NCBI GenBank assembly: GCA_902558395.1
Contig: CACEDS010000003.1
Span: 124,001-188,000, forward strand
Source: an uncultured SAR86 cluster bacterium
GTDB taxonomy: Bacteria > Pseudomonadota > Gammaproteobacteria > Magnimaribacterales > D2472
DNA: 64,000 nt
Reading direction: 5' to 3'
The notes beneath the pieces were generated by a model. That model ran no database searches, had not been told where the DNA came from, and was given only the letters and a program-made list of their open reading frames with translations. This document shows positions 52,665 to 61,523 of this stretch, piece after piece. Both the position numbers and the translations under genes were made by a program. Every line of letters begins with the position of its first letter. The first letter of the stretch is position 1.

Positions 52665-53681
52665 ATGAGCGCAAAAAAAATTGCAGTTTTAGGTGGTGGT
52701 AGCTTTGGAACTGTCCTTGCAAATATAGCAGCATCAAATGGTTATGATGTTTCATTATGGGTAAGAGATTCAGATCAGGCTTTAAGAATTAATTCTGAAG
52801 GAGCAAATACTACATATCATCCTGAGCTCCAGTTATCATCTAATATCGAGGCTTCAGAAAAATTAGAGTCAGTGGTTAAGGATTCAAATATAGTCCTGAT
52901 AGCAACACCAAGTCTAATATTTGAAAACATAGTAAAGAGAATTGCACCTCTAGTAGAAGAGGGAGCCCATATCATTTCTTGCACCAAAGGAATTAAATTA
53001 GATCCATTTAGATCAATGTCCGACATTATTAAAATAAATATAAATTCTTCAAAGAATAGTGTTGGGGTATTAAGTGGACCAAATCTTGCTAAAGAGATAG
53101 CTGAAGAGAAAGTAACTGGAACAGTAATAGCAAGTAGTGATGAATTATTAATTAATGATGTAAAAGAAACACTCTCATCAGATACATTTAAGATATATTC
53201 CTCAGATGACATTCAAGGCGTTGAGCTAGCAGGAGCACTTAAAAATATATATGCAATCATTTGTGGTATTGCTGAATCTTTGAAAGTTGGTGAAAATGCT
53301 GTTGGATTGATTCTTACAAGAAGCATGGCTGAAATGAGCAGATTTGCAGTAGCAAAGGGAGCTAATCCTATAACTTTTCTTGGACTCGCTGGGATGGGTG
53401 ATTTGGTAGCAACCTGTACCTCTAATTTATCTAGAAATTTTCAACTTGGTATGCATTTGGGAAATGGCTTAAAGCTGGATGAAGCAAAATTAAAAGTTGG
53501 CCAAGTTGCTGAAGGAATAAGAACGCTAGAGGTTATAAAAACAGAGTCTGCTAGCTTGAATATAAGCATGCCCTTAGTAGATTCTTTATATAATATTGTT
53601 TTTAATAACGCATCATCTAAAACATTTATTGACGATCTTGTGAATAATCCACATGAAGTTGATGTAGAATTTACTTACTAG
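52665..53681 (+). CDS. gpsA: Glycerol-3-phosphate dehydrogenase [NAD(P)+]
   Basis: The 338-residue enzyme makes sn-glycerol 3-phosphate from dihydroxyacetone phosphate for phospholipid synthesis. The N-terminal dinucleotide loop is LGGGSFGTVLANIA. The catalytic Lys is in GALKNIYAI. GLAGMGDLVATC and SRNFQLG follow. It is in a probable operon with htpG and the DUF4389 gene. Confidence 0.95.
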   Translation: MSAKKIAVLGGGSFGTVLANIAASNGYDVSLWVRDSDQALRINSEGANTTYHPELQLSSNIEASEKLESVVKDSNIVLIATPSLIFENIVKRIAPLVEEGAHIISCTKGIKLDPFRSMSDIIKININSSKNSVGVLSGPNLAKEIAEEKVTGTVIASSDELLINDVKETLSSDTFKIYSSDDIQGVELAGALKNIYAIICGIAESLKVGENAVGLILTRSMAEMSRFAVAKGANPITFLGLAGMGDLVATCTSNLSRNFQLGMHLGNGLKLDEAKLKVGQVAEGIRTLEVIKTESASLNISMPLVDSLYNIVFNNASSKTFIDDLVNNPHEVDVEFTY

Positions 53682-53691
53682 GATAAAAATT

Positions 53692-54057
53692 ATGACTCAA
53701 ATAGAAATAGATAAGGAAGAGATATTAAAAGGAAGCAAGTGGATAAGATTCTTGTTCATGATTCTTTATGGCTTTGTAATTAATTTTGTTATTACTATAT
53801 GCATTGGGTTGGCTATAGTTCAATTTTTATTTTATTTATTTACCTCAAAACCAAATACATCAATAGCAAATTTTAACTCCCATCTTTTAGAGTTTTTCCA
53901 TGATTCTCTAGCATTTTTATTATTTCAAACTGAAGATAAACCATTTCCTTTCAAAGAAAATGAAAGTGATGATGTTAGTAATGAAGATGAAGGCGAGGTT
54001 ATAGAAGGGGAACTAGACACAGATACTTCTGAAAAAACAGAAGAAGTTAAAGAGTAA
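53692..54057 (+). CDS. DUF4389 membrane protein
   Basis: The 121-residue protein has two membrane helices (about residues 18-45 and one shorter) with the DUF4389 motif FYLFTSKPNTSIANFN-like and LLFQTEDKPFPF. An acidic tail of about 35 residues (EGEVIEGELDTDTSEKTEE) follows. It follows gpsA by 10 bases and abuts folD, whose stop is on the opposite strand with no gap. Function unknown. Confidence 0.78.
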   Translation: MTQIEIDKEEILKGSKWIRFLFMILYGFVINFVITICIGLAIVQFLFYLFTSKPNTSIANFNSHLLEFFHDSLAFLLFQTEDKPFPFKENESDDVSNEDEGEVIEGELDTDTSEKTEEVKE

Positions 54058-54900
54058 CTAATTAGTCAATAATTTTTTTGCAGATTGCATGGTGTGCAGT
54101 ATTAATGTGTTAATTGTCATTGGACCAACTCCACCAGGAACTGGAGTATAAGCAGAGGATATCTCATCCATTCTTTCTAAATCAATATCACCACACTTTT
54201 CAGGATGAAAACCTGCATCTATAACAATAGCACCATGCTTAATCCAATCAGTTTTAATAAATTTAGGTATTCCTACTGCTCCAACAATAAGGTCTGCATT
54301 TTTAATAATGGTTTCAATATTTTGGGTTCTTGAATGACATATAGTTACAGTTGCATTTAAATTTAGTAGCATCATAGCCATTGGCTTTCCCAAGATAGGA
54401 CTTCTTCCTACAACAACAGCATTTAAACCTTGAACCTCAAGTTCATAATGTTTTATTAATCTTATAATTCCAGCAGGCGTGCATGAGCCGTATGCATCAA
54501 TGCCCATTGACATATTTCCAAAGCCTAAACAAGTTACTCCGTCGACGTCTTTTTCAATATCAATTGCATCAAAACATTTTCTTTCATCAATTTGGGATGG
54601 AACAGGGTGTTGCAATAAAATTCCATGGACATTTGGATTGTTATTTAAATCATTAATAGTAGCTAATAAATCATCTGTAGTTGTAGATTCTGGAAGCTCA
54701 ACAGCTATTGATTCCATTCCAACTTTTTTACATGTATTTCTTTTCATTCGAACATATGTTTCTGAAGCCGGATCATTGCCAACAAGAATAGTGGCTAAAG
54801 TCGGATTTATGCCTTTTGATACAAGCTCAGAAACCTCTGTTTTAATCTCTTCTTCGCTTTGAGAAGCTAATTTTTTTCCATCTAAAATTTTCGCTGTCAT
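54058..54900 (-). CDS. folD: Methylenetetrahydrofolate dehydrogenase/cyclohydrolase
   Basis: The 280-residue bifunctional enzyme interconverts methylene-, methenyl- and formyl-[17 protein letters not shown] carries the catalytic Lys region. [11 protein letters not shown] and [16 protein letters not shown] (NADP site) are visible, with [10 protein letters not shown] near the end. It supplies the formyl donor for PurN and PurH. Confidence 0.95.
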   Translation of the reverse strand: MTAKILDGKKLASQSEEEIKTEVSELVSKGINPTLATILVGNDPASETYVRMKRNTCKKVGMESIAVELPESTTTDDLLATINDLNNNPNVHGILLQHPVPSQIDERKCFDAIDIEKDVDGVTCLGFGNMSMGIDAYGSCTPAGIIRLIKHYELEVQGLNAVVVGRSPILGKPMAMMLLNLNATVTICHSRTQNIETIIKNADLIVGAVGIPKFIKTDWIKHGAIVIDAGFHPEKCGDIDLERMDEISSAYTPVPGGVGPMTINTLILHTMQSAKKLLTN

Positions 54901-54941
54901 AAAATTATTATCGCATTTATGAATATTTATTCATATGATGA

Positions 54942-54970
54942 TTGCTTATTTTTTAGATAAACTTTAATAT
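54942..54970 (+). promoter_or_regulatory. Promoter of tRNA-Pro/tRNA-Arg
   Basis: TTGCTT (54942-54947) and TAATAT (54965-54970) are 17 bases apart and end 9 bases before tRNA-Pro. Confidence 0.4.
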
Positions 54971-54979
54971 TTGCAACCT

Positions 54980-55056
54980 CGGGGTATAGCGCAGTCTGGT
55001 AGCGCACTCGCTTTGGGAGCGAGTGGTCGTAAGTTCGAATCTTACTACCCCGACCA
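54980..55056 (+). tRNA. tRNA-Pro (anticodon UGG)
   Basis: Acceptor CGGGGTA pairs with TACCCCG, discriminator A, CCA encoded. The anticodon arm CTCGC-TTTGGGA-GCGAG gives TGG. Length is 77. The next tRNA starts two bases later. Confidence 0.95.
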
Positions 55057-55057
55057 C

Positions 55058-55134
<77 letters not shown>

Positions 55135-55157
55135 TCTTCTTGTAGTAAAATTATGTC

Positions 55158-56096
55158 ATGTACACTGTAGCTGCACTTTATAAATTCTCCTCCATTGAAG
55201 ACCCAAACAATCTTCAAACTTTTATTAGAAAAAAACTTAAACAGCTTAAGATTTATGGAACCATTTTAGTTGGCAATGAGGGTATAAATGGAACTATATC
55301 CGGACAAGATGATAATTTAAAAAATGCATTAGATTTTATCAAATCGATACAGGGTTTTAATGATATAGATATTAAATTTTCTTATGCAAATATTAATCCT
55401 TTTGTAAGACTAAAAATTAAGTTAAAAAACGAAATTGTTACTATTGGTGATAAGACCATCAATCCAAATGAAGTCGTAGGGGAATATGTTGATCCAAAAG
55501 ACTGGAACGATTTAATTCAAGACAAAGATACTATTTTGATAGACACAAGAAACAATTATGAATATTCAATTGGAACATTTAAAAACTCTATTAACCCTAA
55601 CACTGTCAAGTTTAGAGAATTTCCAAAATGGGTCAAAAATCAAAATTTTACTGAAGAAGATAAACAAAATAAAAAAGTGGCAATGTTTTGTACAGGTGGC
55701 ATTAGATGCGAAAAAGCATCCTCAATGATGATAAAAGATGGATTCAAGAATGTGCATCATCTTAAAGGGGGTATATTAAATTATTTTGAGAAAATTAATA
55801 AAAATGAATCTTTATATGATGGTGAATGTTTTGTATTTGATGACAGAGTAGCAGTTAAACAAGATCTTTCAGAGGGTTCATATGATATGTGTCATGGTTG
55901 TAGGATGCCTATAACTGATGTTGATAAATTATCAAAGGAATTCATAAAAGGAGTATCTTGCCCAGCTTGTTTTGATAAAACTACTGAAGAGCAGAAAGCA
56001 AGATATATGAGCAGACAAAAGCAAGTTGATTTAGCAAAGGAAAGAAATCAAAAACATATAGGCCCTAAAGAGGAAGTTCAAAATCACAAAGCTTAA
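55158..56096 (+). CDS. trhO: tRNA uridine 5-hydroxylase TrhO (YceA)
   Basis: The 312-residue protein has an N-terminal ferredoxin-like domain (GTILVGNEGINGTISG), a rhodanese domain with the catalytic Cys in MFCTGGIRCEKASSMM, and a C-terminal Cys-rich segment (CHGCRMPI and CPACF). TrhO makes 5-hydroxyuridine at U34 of several tRNAs. Notably it follows a tRNA-Pro/tRNA-Arg pair, where it may have a substrate. Confidence 0.93.
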   Translation: MYTVAALYKFSSIEDPNNLQTFIRKKLKQLKIYGTILVGNEGINGTISGQDDNLKNALDFIKSIQGFNDIDIKFSYANINPFVRLKIKLKNEIVTIGDKTINPNEVVGEYVDPKDWNDLIQDKDTILIDTRNNYEYSIGTFKNSINPNTVKFREFPKWVKNQNFTEEDKQNKKVAMFCTGGIRCEKASSMMIKDGFKNVHHLKGGILNYFEKINKNESLYDGECFVFDDRVAVKQDLSEGSYDMCHGCRMPITDVDKLSKEFIKGVSCPACFDKTTEEQKARYMSRQKQVDLAKERNQKHIGPKEEVQNHKA

Positions 56097-56097
56097 T

Positions 56098-56748
56098 ATG
56101 CCAATACTTTATTCATTTAAAAGATGCCCATATGCAATGAGAGCAAGAATGGCATTATATTTATCAAATACAGTTGTAGAACTTAGAGAGGTAAGCCTAA
56201 GAGATAAACCTCAATCTATGTTGGAAATTTCTCCAAAGGGAACAGTACCAGTGCTTATATTGGATGATGGAAACGTTATTGATGAAAGTATCGAGATAAT
56301 TGAGTGGTGCATAAAAAAGAAAAAAAATATATTTACAGAAACTCTTAACAGCGACCAAGAGTTGTTCACAGAAGATGCAATTAAGTTGTTTGATGAAAAA
56401 TTTAAATTTCATTTAGACAGATATAAATATGCTACGAGATATGAAGATGTCGATGAAATTTTACATAGAGAGTCCTGTGTAGAAATTTTAAAAACTATGG
56501 AAAATAAAATTAGTAACAAAATTTTTTTTTATACCGATCACTTAAATAAGATTGATATATGCATTCTCCCATTTATAAGACAGTTTAGAATTGCCAATCC
56601 TGAATGGTTTGATAATCACATTGAATTCCCAAAAGTTCAAAAATGGCTAGATAATTTTCTTAAGAGTTCAATATTAGAAGAAATTATGGTTAGTCATGAA
56701 GTTTGGAAAAAAAATAATACAGCGATATTTTTTCCTACAAACCTATAG
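56098..56748 (+). CDS. Glutathione S-transferase-like protein
   Basis: The 216-residue protein has an N-terminal thioredoxin-like GST domain (FKRCPYAMRARMAL with a CPYA redox-type motif, SPKGTVPVLILDDGNVIDES). An all-helical C-terminal domain ends with a QFRIANPEWF region. Function might be glutathione-linked reduction. It follows trhO by one base and converges with gdh, overlapping by 14 bases. Confidence 0.83.
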   Translation: MPILYSFKRCPYAMRARMALYLSNTVVELREVSLRDKPQSMLEISPKGTVPVLILDDGNVIDESIEIIEWCIKKKKNIFTETLNSDQELFTEDAIKLFDEKFKFHLDRYKYATRYEDVDEILHRESCVEILKTMENKISNKIFFYTDHLNKIDICILPFIRQFRIANPEWFDNHIEFPKVQKWLDNFLKSSILEEIMVSHEVWKKNNTAIFFPTNL

Positions 56749-58135
56749 AGTCATATGCCATTGCTATTTTTTCTATCGCTACTAGATATGCAGCTGTTCT
56801 AAAGTCATTAATTTTATCATTTGAAATATATGCTTTTTTAACCTCTTGAAAACCATCAATCATCATGTCATCCAAACCAGATCTTACTAGATCAATCTCT
56901 TCAATACCTTTAAGAAAATTTTCTTTATATTTTATTGGCATAGATTTACCTGTCATTTGCTCAATAGCTTCAATTAAAGTATTTAACTGAAATTGATTCC
57001 TTCTTTTTTCTAATCGACCAAATCTAATATGTCTAATATTTTTAACCCATTCAAAATAACTAACAGCAACACCACCTCCATTAGCAAGGATGTCTGGTAT
57101 CACGAAGATTTTTTTTCTGTTAAGTATTTGATTGCCTTTATAACTAATTGGTCCATTAGCAGCCTCAACTATTAATTTTGCAGATATATTTTCAGCATTT
57201 CTTTCTGTAATAACATTTTCACGCGCAGCAGGTATCAAAATATCACATTTTCTCTTTAGTAAAAGTGAAGAGTCTTTAATGAAAGTTGCTTTAGGGTAAT
57301 TATTAAATGACTTATGTTTTGTAAAATACTTTTTTGCATGCTCAACATCAATACCATCTTCGTTATATATCCCTCCGTTATATTCCGAAATGCCAATTAA
57401 ATTTACTTGGTCATCTTGTGTAAGGAACTTTGAGAGGTGATAACCTACATTTCCAATACCTTGAACTATCATTGATTTAGTTGATAAATTCTCATCAAGT
57501 TTTACTTTTCTAAGAAGATCAGGATTTTTAAAAAATTCTCTTACAATGAACTGAACACCTCTTCCGGTAGCCTCTTCTCTTCCAGGTAGGCCATTTTTGT
57601 TTGGTGGTTTTCCTGTGACACATGCAGCACCATTTATATCGCTTGGATGAATTCTTCTATATTCATCTGCAATCCATGCCATTTCTCTAGACGACGATCC
57701 TATGTCGGGAGCAGGGACGTTCATTGATGGGCTAATTAAATCTCTTTTAATAAGCTCTTGGGCAAATCTTCTTGTAATTTTTTCAAGTTCTCTTTTTTCC
57801 CAGTCTGCTGGATTAATTTTAAGACCTCCCTTTGAACCACCAAAAGGAACATTAATGATGGCACACTTATAAGACATTAATGCTGCAAGTGCCTCCACCT
57901 CCTCAGAATTTGTATTTAAATCAAACCTTATTCCTCCTTTTGTTGGTTCCATATGCTCAGAATGGACGGAGCGCCATCCTTCAAATGTAAATATTTTTCC
58001 TCTTAGTCTTACTCCGAATCGAACGATATATGTAGAATTACAAATTATAATTTTGTTTGATAAATCTTCAGATAGCCCAGAAAACTTTAATGCTTTATGA
58101 ACATACTTGTTGGTATCGTCTAAAAAATTAGTCAT
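56735..58135 (-). CDS. Glutamate dehydrogenase
   Basis: The 466-residue Glu/Leu/Phe/Val dehydrogenase has the substrate-binding GGSKGGLKINP (catalytic Lys), MSYKCAIINVPFG and PAPDIGSSSREMAW segments. The nucleotide loop is GIGNVGYHLSKFL, with GGVAVSYFEW near the C-terminus. It interconverts glutamate and 2-oxoglutarate plus ammonia. The size and GIGNVG loop point to the GdhA/GudB hexamer type, with NAD or NADP unknown. Confidence 0.9.
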   Translation of the reverse strand: MTNFLDDTNKYVHKALKFSGLSEDLSNKIIICNSTYIVRFGVRLRGKIFTFEGWRSVHSEHMEPTKGGIRFDLNTNSEEVEALAALMSYKCAIINVPFGGSKGGLKINPADWEKRELEKITRRFAQELIKRDLISPSMNVPAPDIGSSSREMAWIADEYRRIHPSDINGAACVTGKPPNKNGLPGREEATGRGVQFIVREFFKNPDLLRKVKLDENLSTKSMIVQGIGNVGYHLSKFLTQDDQVNLIGISEYNGGIYNEDGIDVEHAKKYFTKHKSFNNYPKATFIKDSSLLLKRKCDILIPAARENVITERNAENISAKLIVEAANGPISYKGNQILNRKKIFVIPDILANGGGVAVSYFEWVKNIRHIRFGRLEKRRNQFQLNTLIEAIEQMTGKSMPIKYKENFLKGIEEIDLVRSGLDDMMIDGFQEVKKAYISNDKINDFRTAAYLVAIEKIAMAYDSIGL

Positions 58136-58221
58136 TAATTATCTCCCCATAATAAATGATAAGGCCATTGTATATCTTTTAATTAACATAATAAAAAAAT
58201 TAATAATTGTATTTTTTAATC

Positions 58222-58227
58222 TATAAT
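58222..58227 (+). promoter_or_regulatory. -10 box of tRNA-His
   Basis: A perfect TATAAT lies 13 bases before the tRNA. No convincing -35 is visible. Confidence 0.4.
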
Positions 58228-58240
58228 AGCTCGTTTCGTG

Positions 58241-58317
58241 GCGGGCGTAGCTCAGTTGGTTAGAGCGCTGGATTGTGGCTCCGGAGGCCGTGGGTTCGAA
58301 CCCCATCGCTCGCCCCA
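58241..58317 (+). tRNA. tRNA-His (anticodon GUG)
   Basis: Acceptor GCGGGCG pairs with CGCTCGC (one G-U), discriminator C as expected for tRNA-His. A G at 58240 is available as the G-1. The anticodon arm CTGGA-TTGTGGC-TCCGG gives GTG. CCA is encoded. It directly precedes tig. Confidence 0.95.
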
Positions 58318-58333
58318 ATATATTGGATAAAAT

Positions 58334-59629
58334 ATGACTAGTAAATTAAAAAAACTAAAAGATTTAGAAAGAAAGCTTACAGTTTCAATTCCAGTTGAAG
58401 ACTACAATTCTAAATTTCAAACAAAGCTTAATAATATTAAAGGTAAAGCTAAACTGGATGGTTTTAGGAAAGGTAAAGTTCCTAATGATGTTCTTGAGCA
58501 AAGATATGGCCAGTCAATTCATGCAGATGTTGTTAATGACCTTATTCAAAGTTCATACCCTCAAGCGCTTTCAGAGAATAAAATTCGACCAGCTTCTGCT
58601 CCAACAGTTAACCTAGAAAGCGAAGATCCTAAAAAACCAATAACTTACTCAGCAACTTTTGAAGTTTTTCCTGAAATTAAAGCTAAGTTAAGTAGGTGGA
58701 CAAGTTATGAAAAAGTATCAATTTCTATTACAGATAGTGATATAGATTTAGCCATTGCAGATATTTTGAAAAGATATGGTGAATGGAAAGATGTAACAAG
58801 AAAATCGAAAAAAGACGATCAGGTAATTATTGATTTTGTTGGAAGTATCAATAACGAAGAATTTGAAGGTAATTCAGCCAAAGACTTTAAGCTAGTCCTT
58901 GGAAGTAACTCAATGATTCCTGGATTTGAGGATGCTATCTTAGATAAAGAGCCGTCTGAATTTTCATTAAAAGCTACATTCCCAGAGGATTATTTTAAGA
59001 AAGATTTAGCAGGTGTTGAGGCTGAATTTAAAATTACATTAAAACAGATACAAGAGCTGCATGAAGCAAAAATAAATAAAGATTTATTTGAAAAACTAGA
59101 AATGGATGTAAAAGATGAAAATGCATTTAGAGAAGAAATTTCAAAAAGAATGGAAAAAGAAGTTGAAGCCCAAGAAAAAGATTTAACAAAAGAATCAATT
59201 TATGAAACATTATTAAAAACAAACTCATTTAAGGTTCCAAATGTAACTGTTAAAGAACAAGCAGAACTAATGAGGAAGGATGCATTAATGAGAATTGGGC
59301 AAATGGAAGATCAGGCAGGCGATGATTTATTCCCAATTGATACATTCATGGAAAATGCTGAAAAAAGAGTAAAGCTTGATTTATTATTTGCAGAACTAGT
59401 TAATCATTTTGAATTAACTGCAGATGCAGTAATGCTTGATACTTTTATTGACAAAGAATCACAAAAATACAAAGACCCTGATCAGTTTAAAAAATGGGTT
59501 AAGGGTCAGCCGCAACAATTAGAACAATTCAGAATGATTGCATTAGAACAACAATTGATTGAAAATTTAGAAAATGCACTTAAATCTAAGGATAAGGTGA
59601 TAGAATTTTCAGAACTAGCAAATAAATAG
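58334..59629 (+). CDS. tig: Trigger factor
   Basis: The 431-residue ribosome-associated chaperone has the N-terminal ribosome-docking segment (LDGFRKGKVP) and a central FKBP-type PPIase domain (VIIDFVGSINNEEFEG). A long helical C-terminal arm follows. It is the first gene of the order tig-clpP-clpX-lon. Its stop abuts the clpP start without a gap. Confidence 0.95.
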   Translation: MTSKLKKLKDLERKLTVSIPVEDYNSKFQTKLNNIKGKAKLDGFRKGKVPNDVLEQRYGQSIHADVVNDLIQSSYPQALSENKIRPASAPTVNLESEDPKKPITYSATFEVFPEIKAKLSRWTSYEKVSISITDSDIDLAIADILKRYGEWKDVTRKSKKDDQVIIDFVGSINNEEFEGNSAKDFKLVLGSNSMIPGFEDAILDKEPSEFSLKATFPEDYFKKDLAGVEAEFKITLKQIQELHEAKINKDLFEKLEMDVKDENAFREEISKRMEKEVEAQEKDLTKESIYETLLKTNSFKVPNVTVKEQAELMRKDALMRIGQMEDQAGDDLFPIDTFMENAEKRVKLDLLFAELVNHFELTADAVMLDTFIDKESQKYKDPDQFKKWVKGQPQQLEQFRMIALEQQLIENLENALKSKDKVIEFSELANK

Positions 59630-60250
59630 ATGTATATGAATGAAATAGAGTCAGCATTAATACCAATGGTGATCGAGCAAACTCCTCGAGGTGAAAGGTC
59701 GTTTGACATATATTCCAGACTTCTCAAAGAACGCGTTATTTTTTTATCAGGTCCTGTTGACGATTATATGTCTAACTTAGTAGTTGCTCAGTTATTGTTT
59801 TTAGAATCTGAAAATCCAGAGAAGGATATATCAATTTATATAAATTCACCTGGAGGGAGTATTTCATCGGGTTTAGCTATATATGACACCATGCAATTTG
59901 TTGCGCCTTCTATTTCAACGCTGTGTATTGGTCAAGCTGCAAGCATGGGTGCAATACTTCTTGCTGGAGGAGATAAAGGTAAAAGATATGCTTTGCCAAA
60001 TTCAAGAATTATGATTCATCAACCATTAGGTGGTTTTCAAGGTCAGGCATCTGATTTTGAAATTCATGCAAAAGAAATTTTGCACATGAAAAAAGTTGTG
60101 AACGATATACTTGCCAAACATACAGGTCAATCGATAAAGAAAATAGAAAAAGATACAGATAGAGATAATTTCCTAGACGCACCTGCAGCAGTTAAATATG
60201 GCATTGTAGATAATATTTTAGAACAAAGAGATTCAAAGAATGGTAAGTAA
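59630..60250 (+). CDS. clpP: ATP-dependent Clp protease proteolytic subunit
   Basis: The 206-residue serine peptidase has the catalytic Ser105 in GQAASMGA and His130 in IMIHQP; the Asp is near residue 180. [19 protein letters not shown] is the conserved N-terminal block (split at 19 residues). The start may be either of two ATGs two codons apart. Its 3' end overlaps clpX by 11 bases. Confidence 0.96.
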   Translation: MYMNEIESALIPMVIEQTPRGERSFDIYSRLLKERVIFLSGPVDDYMSNLVVAQLLFLESENPEKDISIYINSPGGSISSGLAIYDTMQFVAPSISTLCIGQAASMGAILLAGGDKGKRYALPNSRIMIHQPLGGFQGQASDFEIHAKEILHMKKVVNDILAKHTGQSIKKIEKDTDRDNFLDAPAAVKYGIVDNILEQRDSKNGK

Positions 60251-61493
60251 GGCATCATCAGATAAATTAAGTTGTTCATTTTGTGGTAAAAGCCAGGATG
60301 ATGTAAAAAAACTTATAGCTGGCCCGAGTGTATATATTTGCAATGAATGTGTAGATCTATGTAATGACATTATCGAAGAAGAAATTAAAAGTGAGGAGGA
60401 TACTTCTTTAGAAGAACTCCCATCTCCTTTAGAAATTTTTAATAAGCTTGATGAGTATGTAATAGGTCAAGAGAAGGCTAAAAAAGTTCTCTCTGTTGCT
60501 GTTTATAATCATTATAAGAGGTTAAAGAAAAATGACCTAAAAGATGCAGTTGAACTTCAAAAAAGTAATGTATTGCTATTAGGGCCTACAGGTAGTGGCA
60601 AGACTTTATTAGCCCAAACTCTAGCAAAAATTTTAAATGTTCCGTTTACAATTGCTGATGCTACTACCCTTACAGAAGCTGGCTACGTGGGTGAAGATGT
60701 TGAAAACATAATACAAAAGCTTTTACAAAAATCTGACTACGATCCTGAAAGGGCACAATTAGGTATAGTTTACATTGATGAGATTGATAAAATTGCAAGA
60801 AAATCTGATAACCCATCTATTACAAGAGATGTTTCTGGAGAAGGAGTTCAGCAAGCACTCCTCAAGCTAATTGAAGGAACTGTAGCTTCAATTCCTCCTC
60901 AAGGTGGTAGAAAGCATCCTCAACAAGAATTTATCCAGATAGATACTTCAAATATATTATTTATCTGTGGCGGAGCTTTTTCTGGTTTAGATAAAGTTAT
61001 TGATCAAAGAACTAACAATATTGGAATTGGTTTTGGAGCTGATGTGAATACAGCCTCAAATGTTCAATCAATTTCATCAGATATTGATAATTTAGAACCT
61101 GAAGATTTAGTTAAATATGGATTGATTCCTGAGTTTGTTGGAAGACTTCCAGTAATATCAAATTTACATGAGCTAGATGAAAATGCACTTGTTAGAATTT
61201 TGAAAGAACCAAAAAATGCTTTGGTAAACCAATATAAACATTTATTTGAAATTGATAATGTTGAATTAACATTCAGAGACGAAGCGCTTCTTGAAATTGC
61301 CAAACAAGCAATTAAAAGAAAAACCGGTGCAAGAGGTCTTAGATCAATCATGGAGGATATACTTATGGAAACCATGTTTGAGCTTCCTAATGAAGATCTT
61401 GAAAAAGTTATAATTGATGAGAACACAGTCGTTTCCAAAACAGAACCAATTAAGCTTTTAAAAACTGCTCCAAAAAAATCATCTGCTAATTGA
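60240..61493 (+). CDS. clpX: Clp protease ATP-binding subunit ClpX
   Basis: The 417-residue AAA+ unfoldase has an N-terminal zinc domain (C12, C15, C34, C37), Walker [13 protein letters not shown], the GYVGEDVE pore loop, [10 protein letters not shown] (RKH loop) and the IGFGA ClpP-docking loop (IGF). It feeds tagged proteins into ClpP. It follows clpP with an 11-base overlap and precedes lon by 30 bases. Confidence 0.96.
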   Translation: MVSKASSDKLSCSFCGKSQDDVKKLIAGPSVYICNECVDLCNDIIEEEIKSEEDTSLEELPSPLEIFNKLDEYVIGQEKAKKVLSVAVYNHYKRLKKNDLKDAVELQKSNVLLLGPTGSGKTLLAQTLAKILNVPFTIADATTLTEAGYVGEDVENIIQKLLQKSDYDPERAQLGIVYIDEIDKIARKSDNPSITRDVSGEGVQQALLKLIEGTVASIPPQGGRKHPQQEFIQIDTSNILFICGGAFSGLDKVIDQRTNNIGIGFGADVNTASNVQSISSDIDNLEPEDLVKYGLIPEFVGRLPVISNLHELDENALVRILKEPKNALVNQYKHLFEIDNVELTFRDEALLEIAKQAIKRKTGARGLRSIMEDILMETMFELPNEDLEKVIIDENTVVSKTEPIKLLKTAPKKSSAN

Positions 61494-61523
61494 TATTTTA
61501 TTATCTATCCCTATATTGGGTAT

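Noticed and set aside
54919..54934. ATGAATA-TT-TATTCAT palindrome upstream of folD
   Set aside because: A perfect 7-bp inverted repeat, but composed of A and T with one C/G each side, in AT-rich DNA; no evidence for a regulator or terminator.
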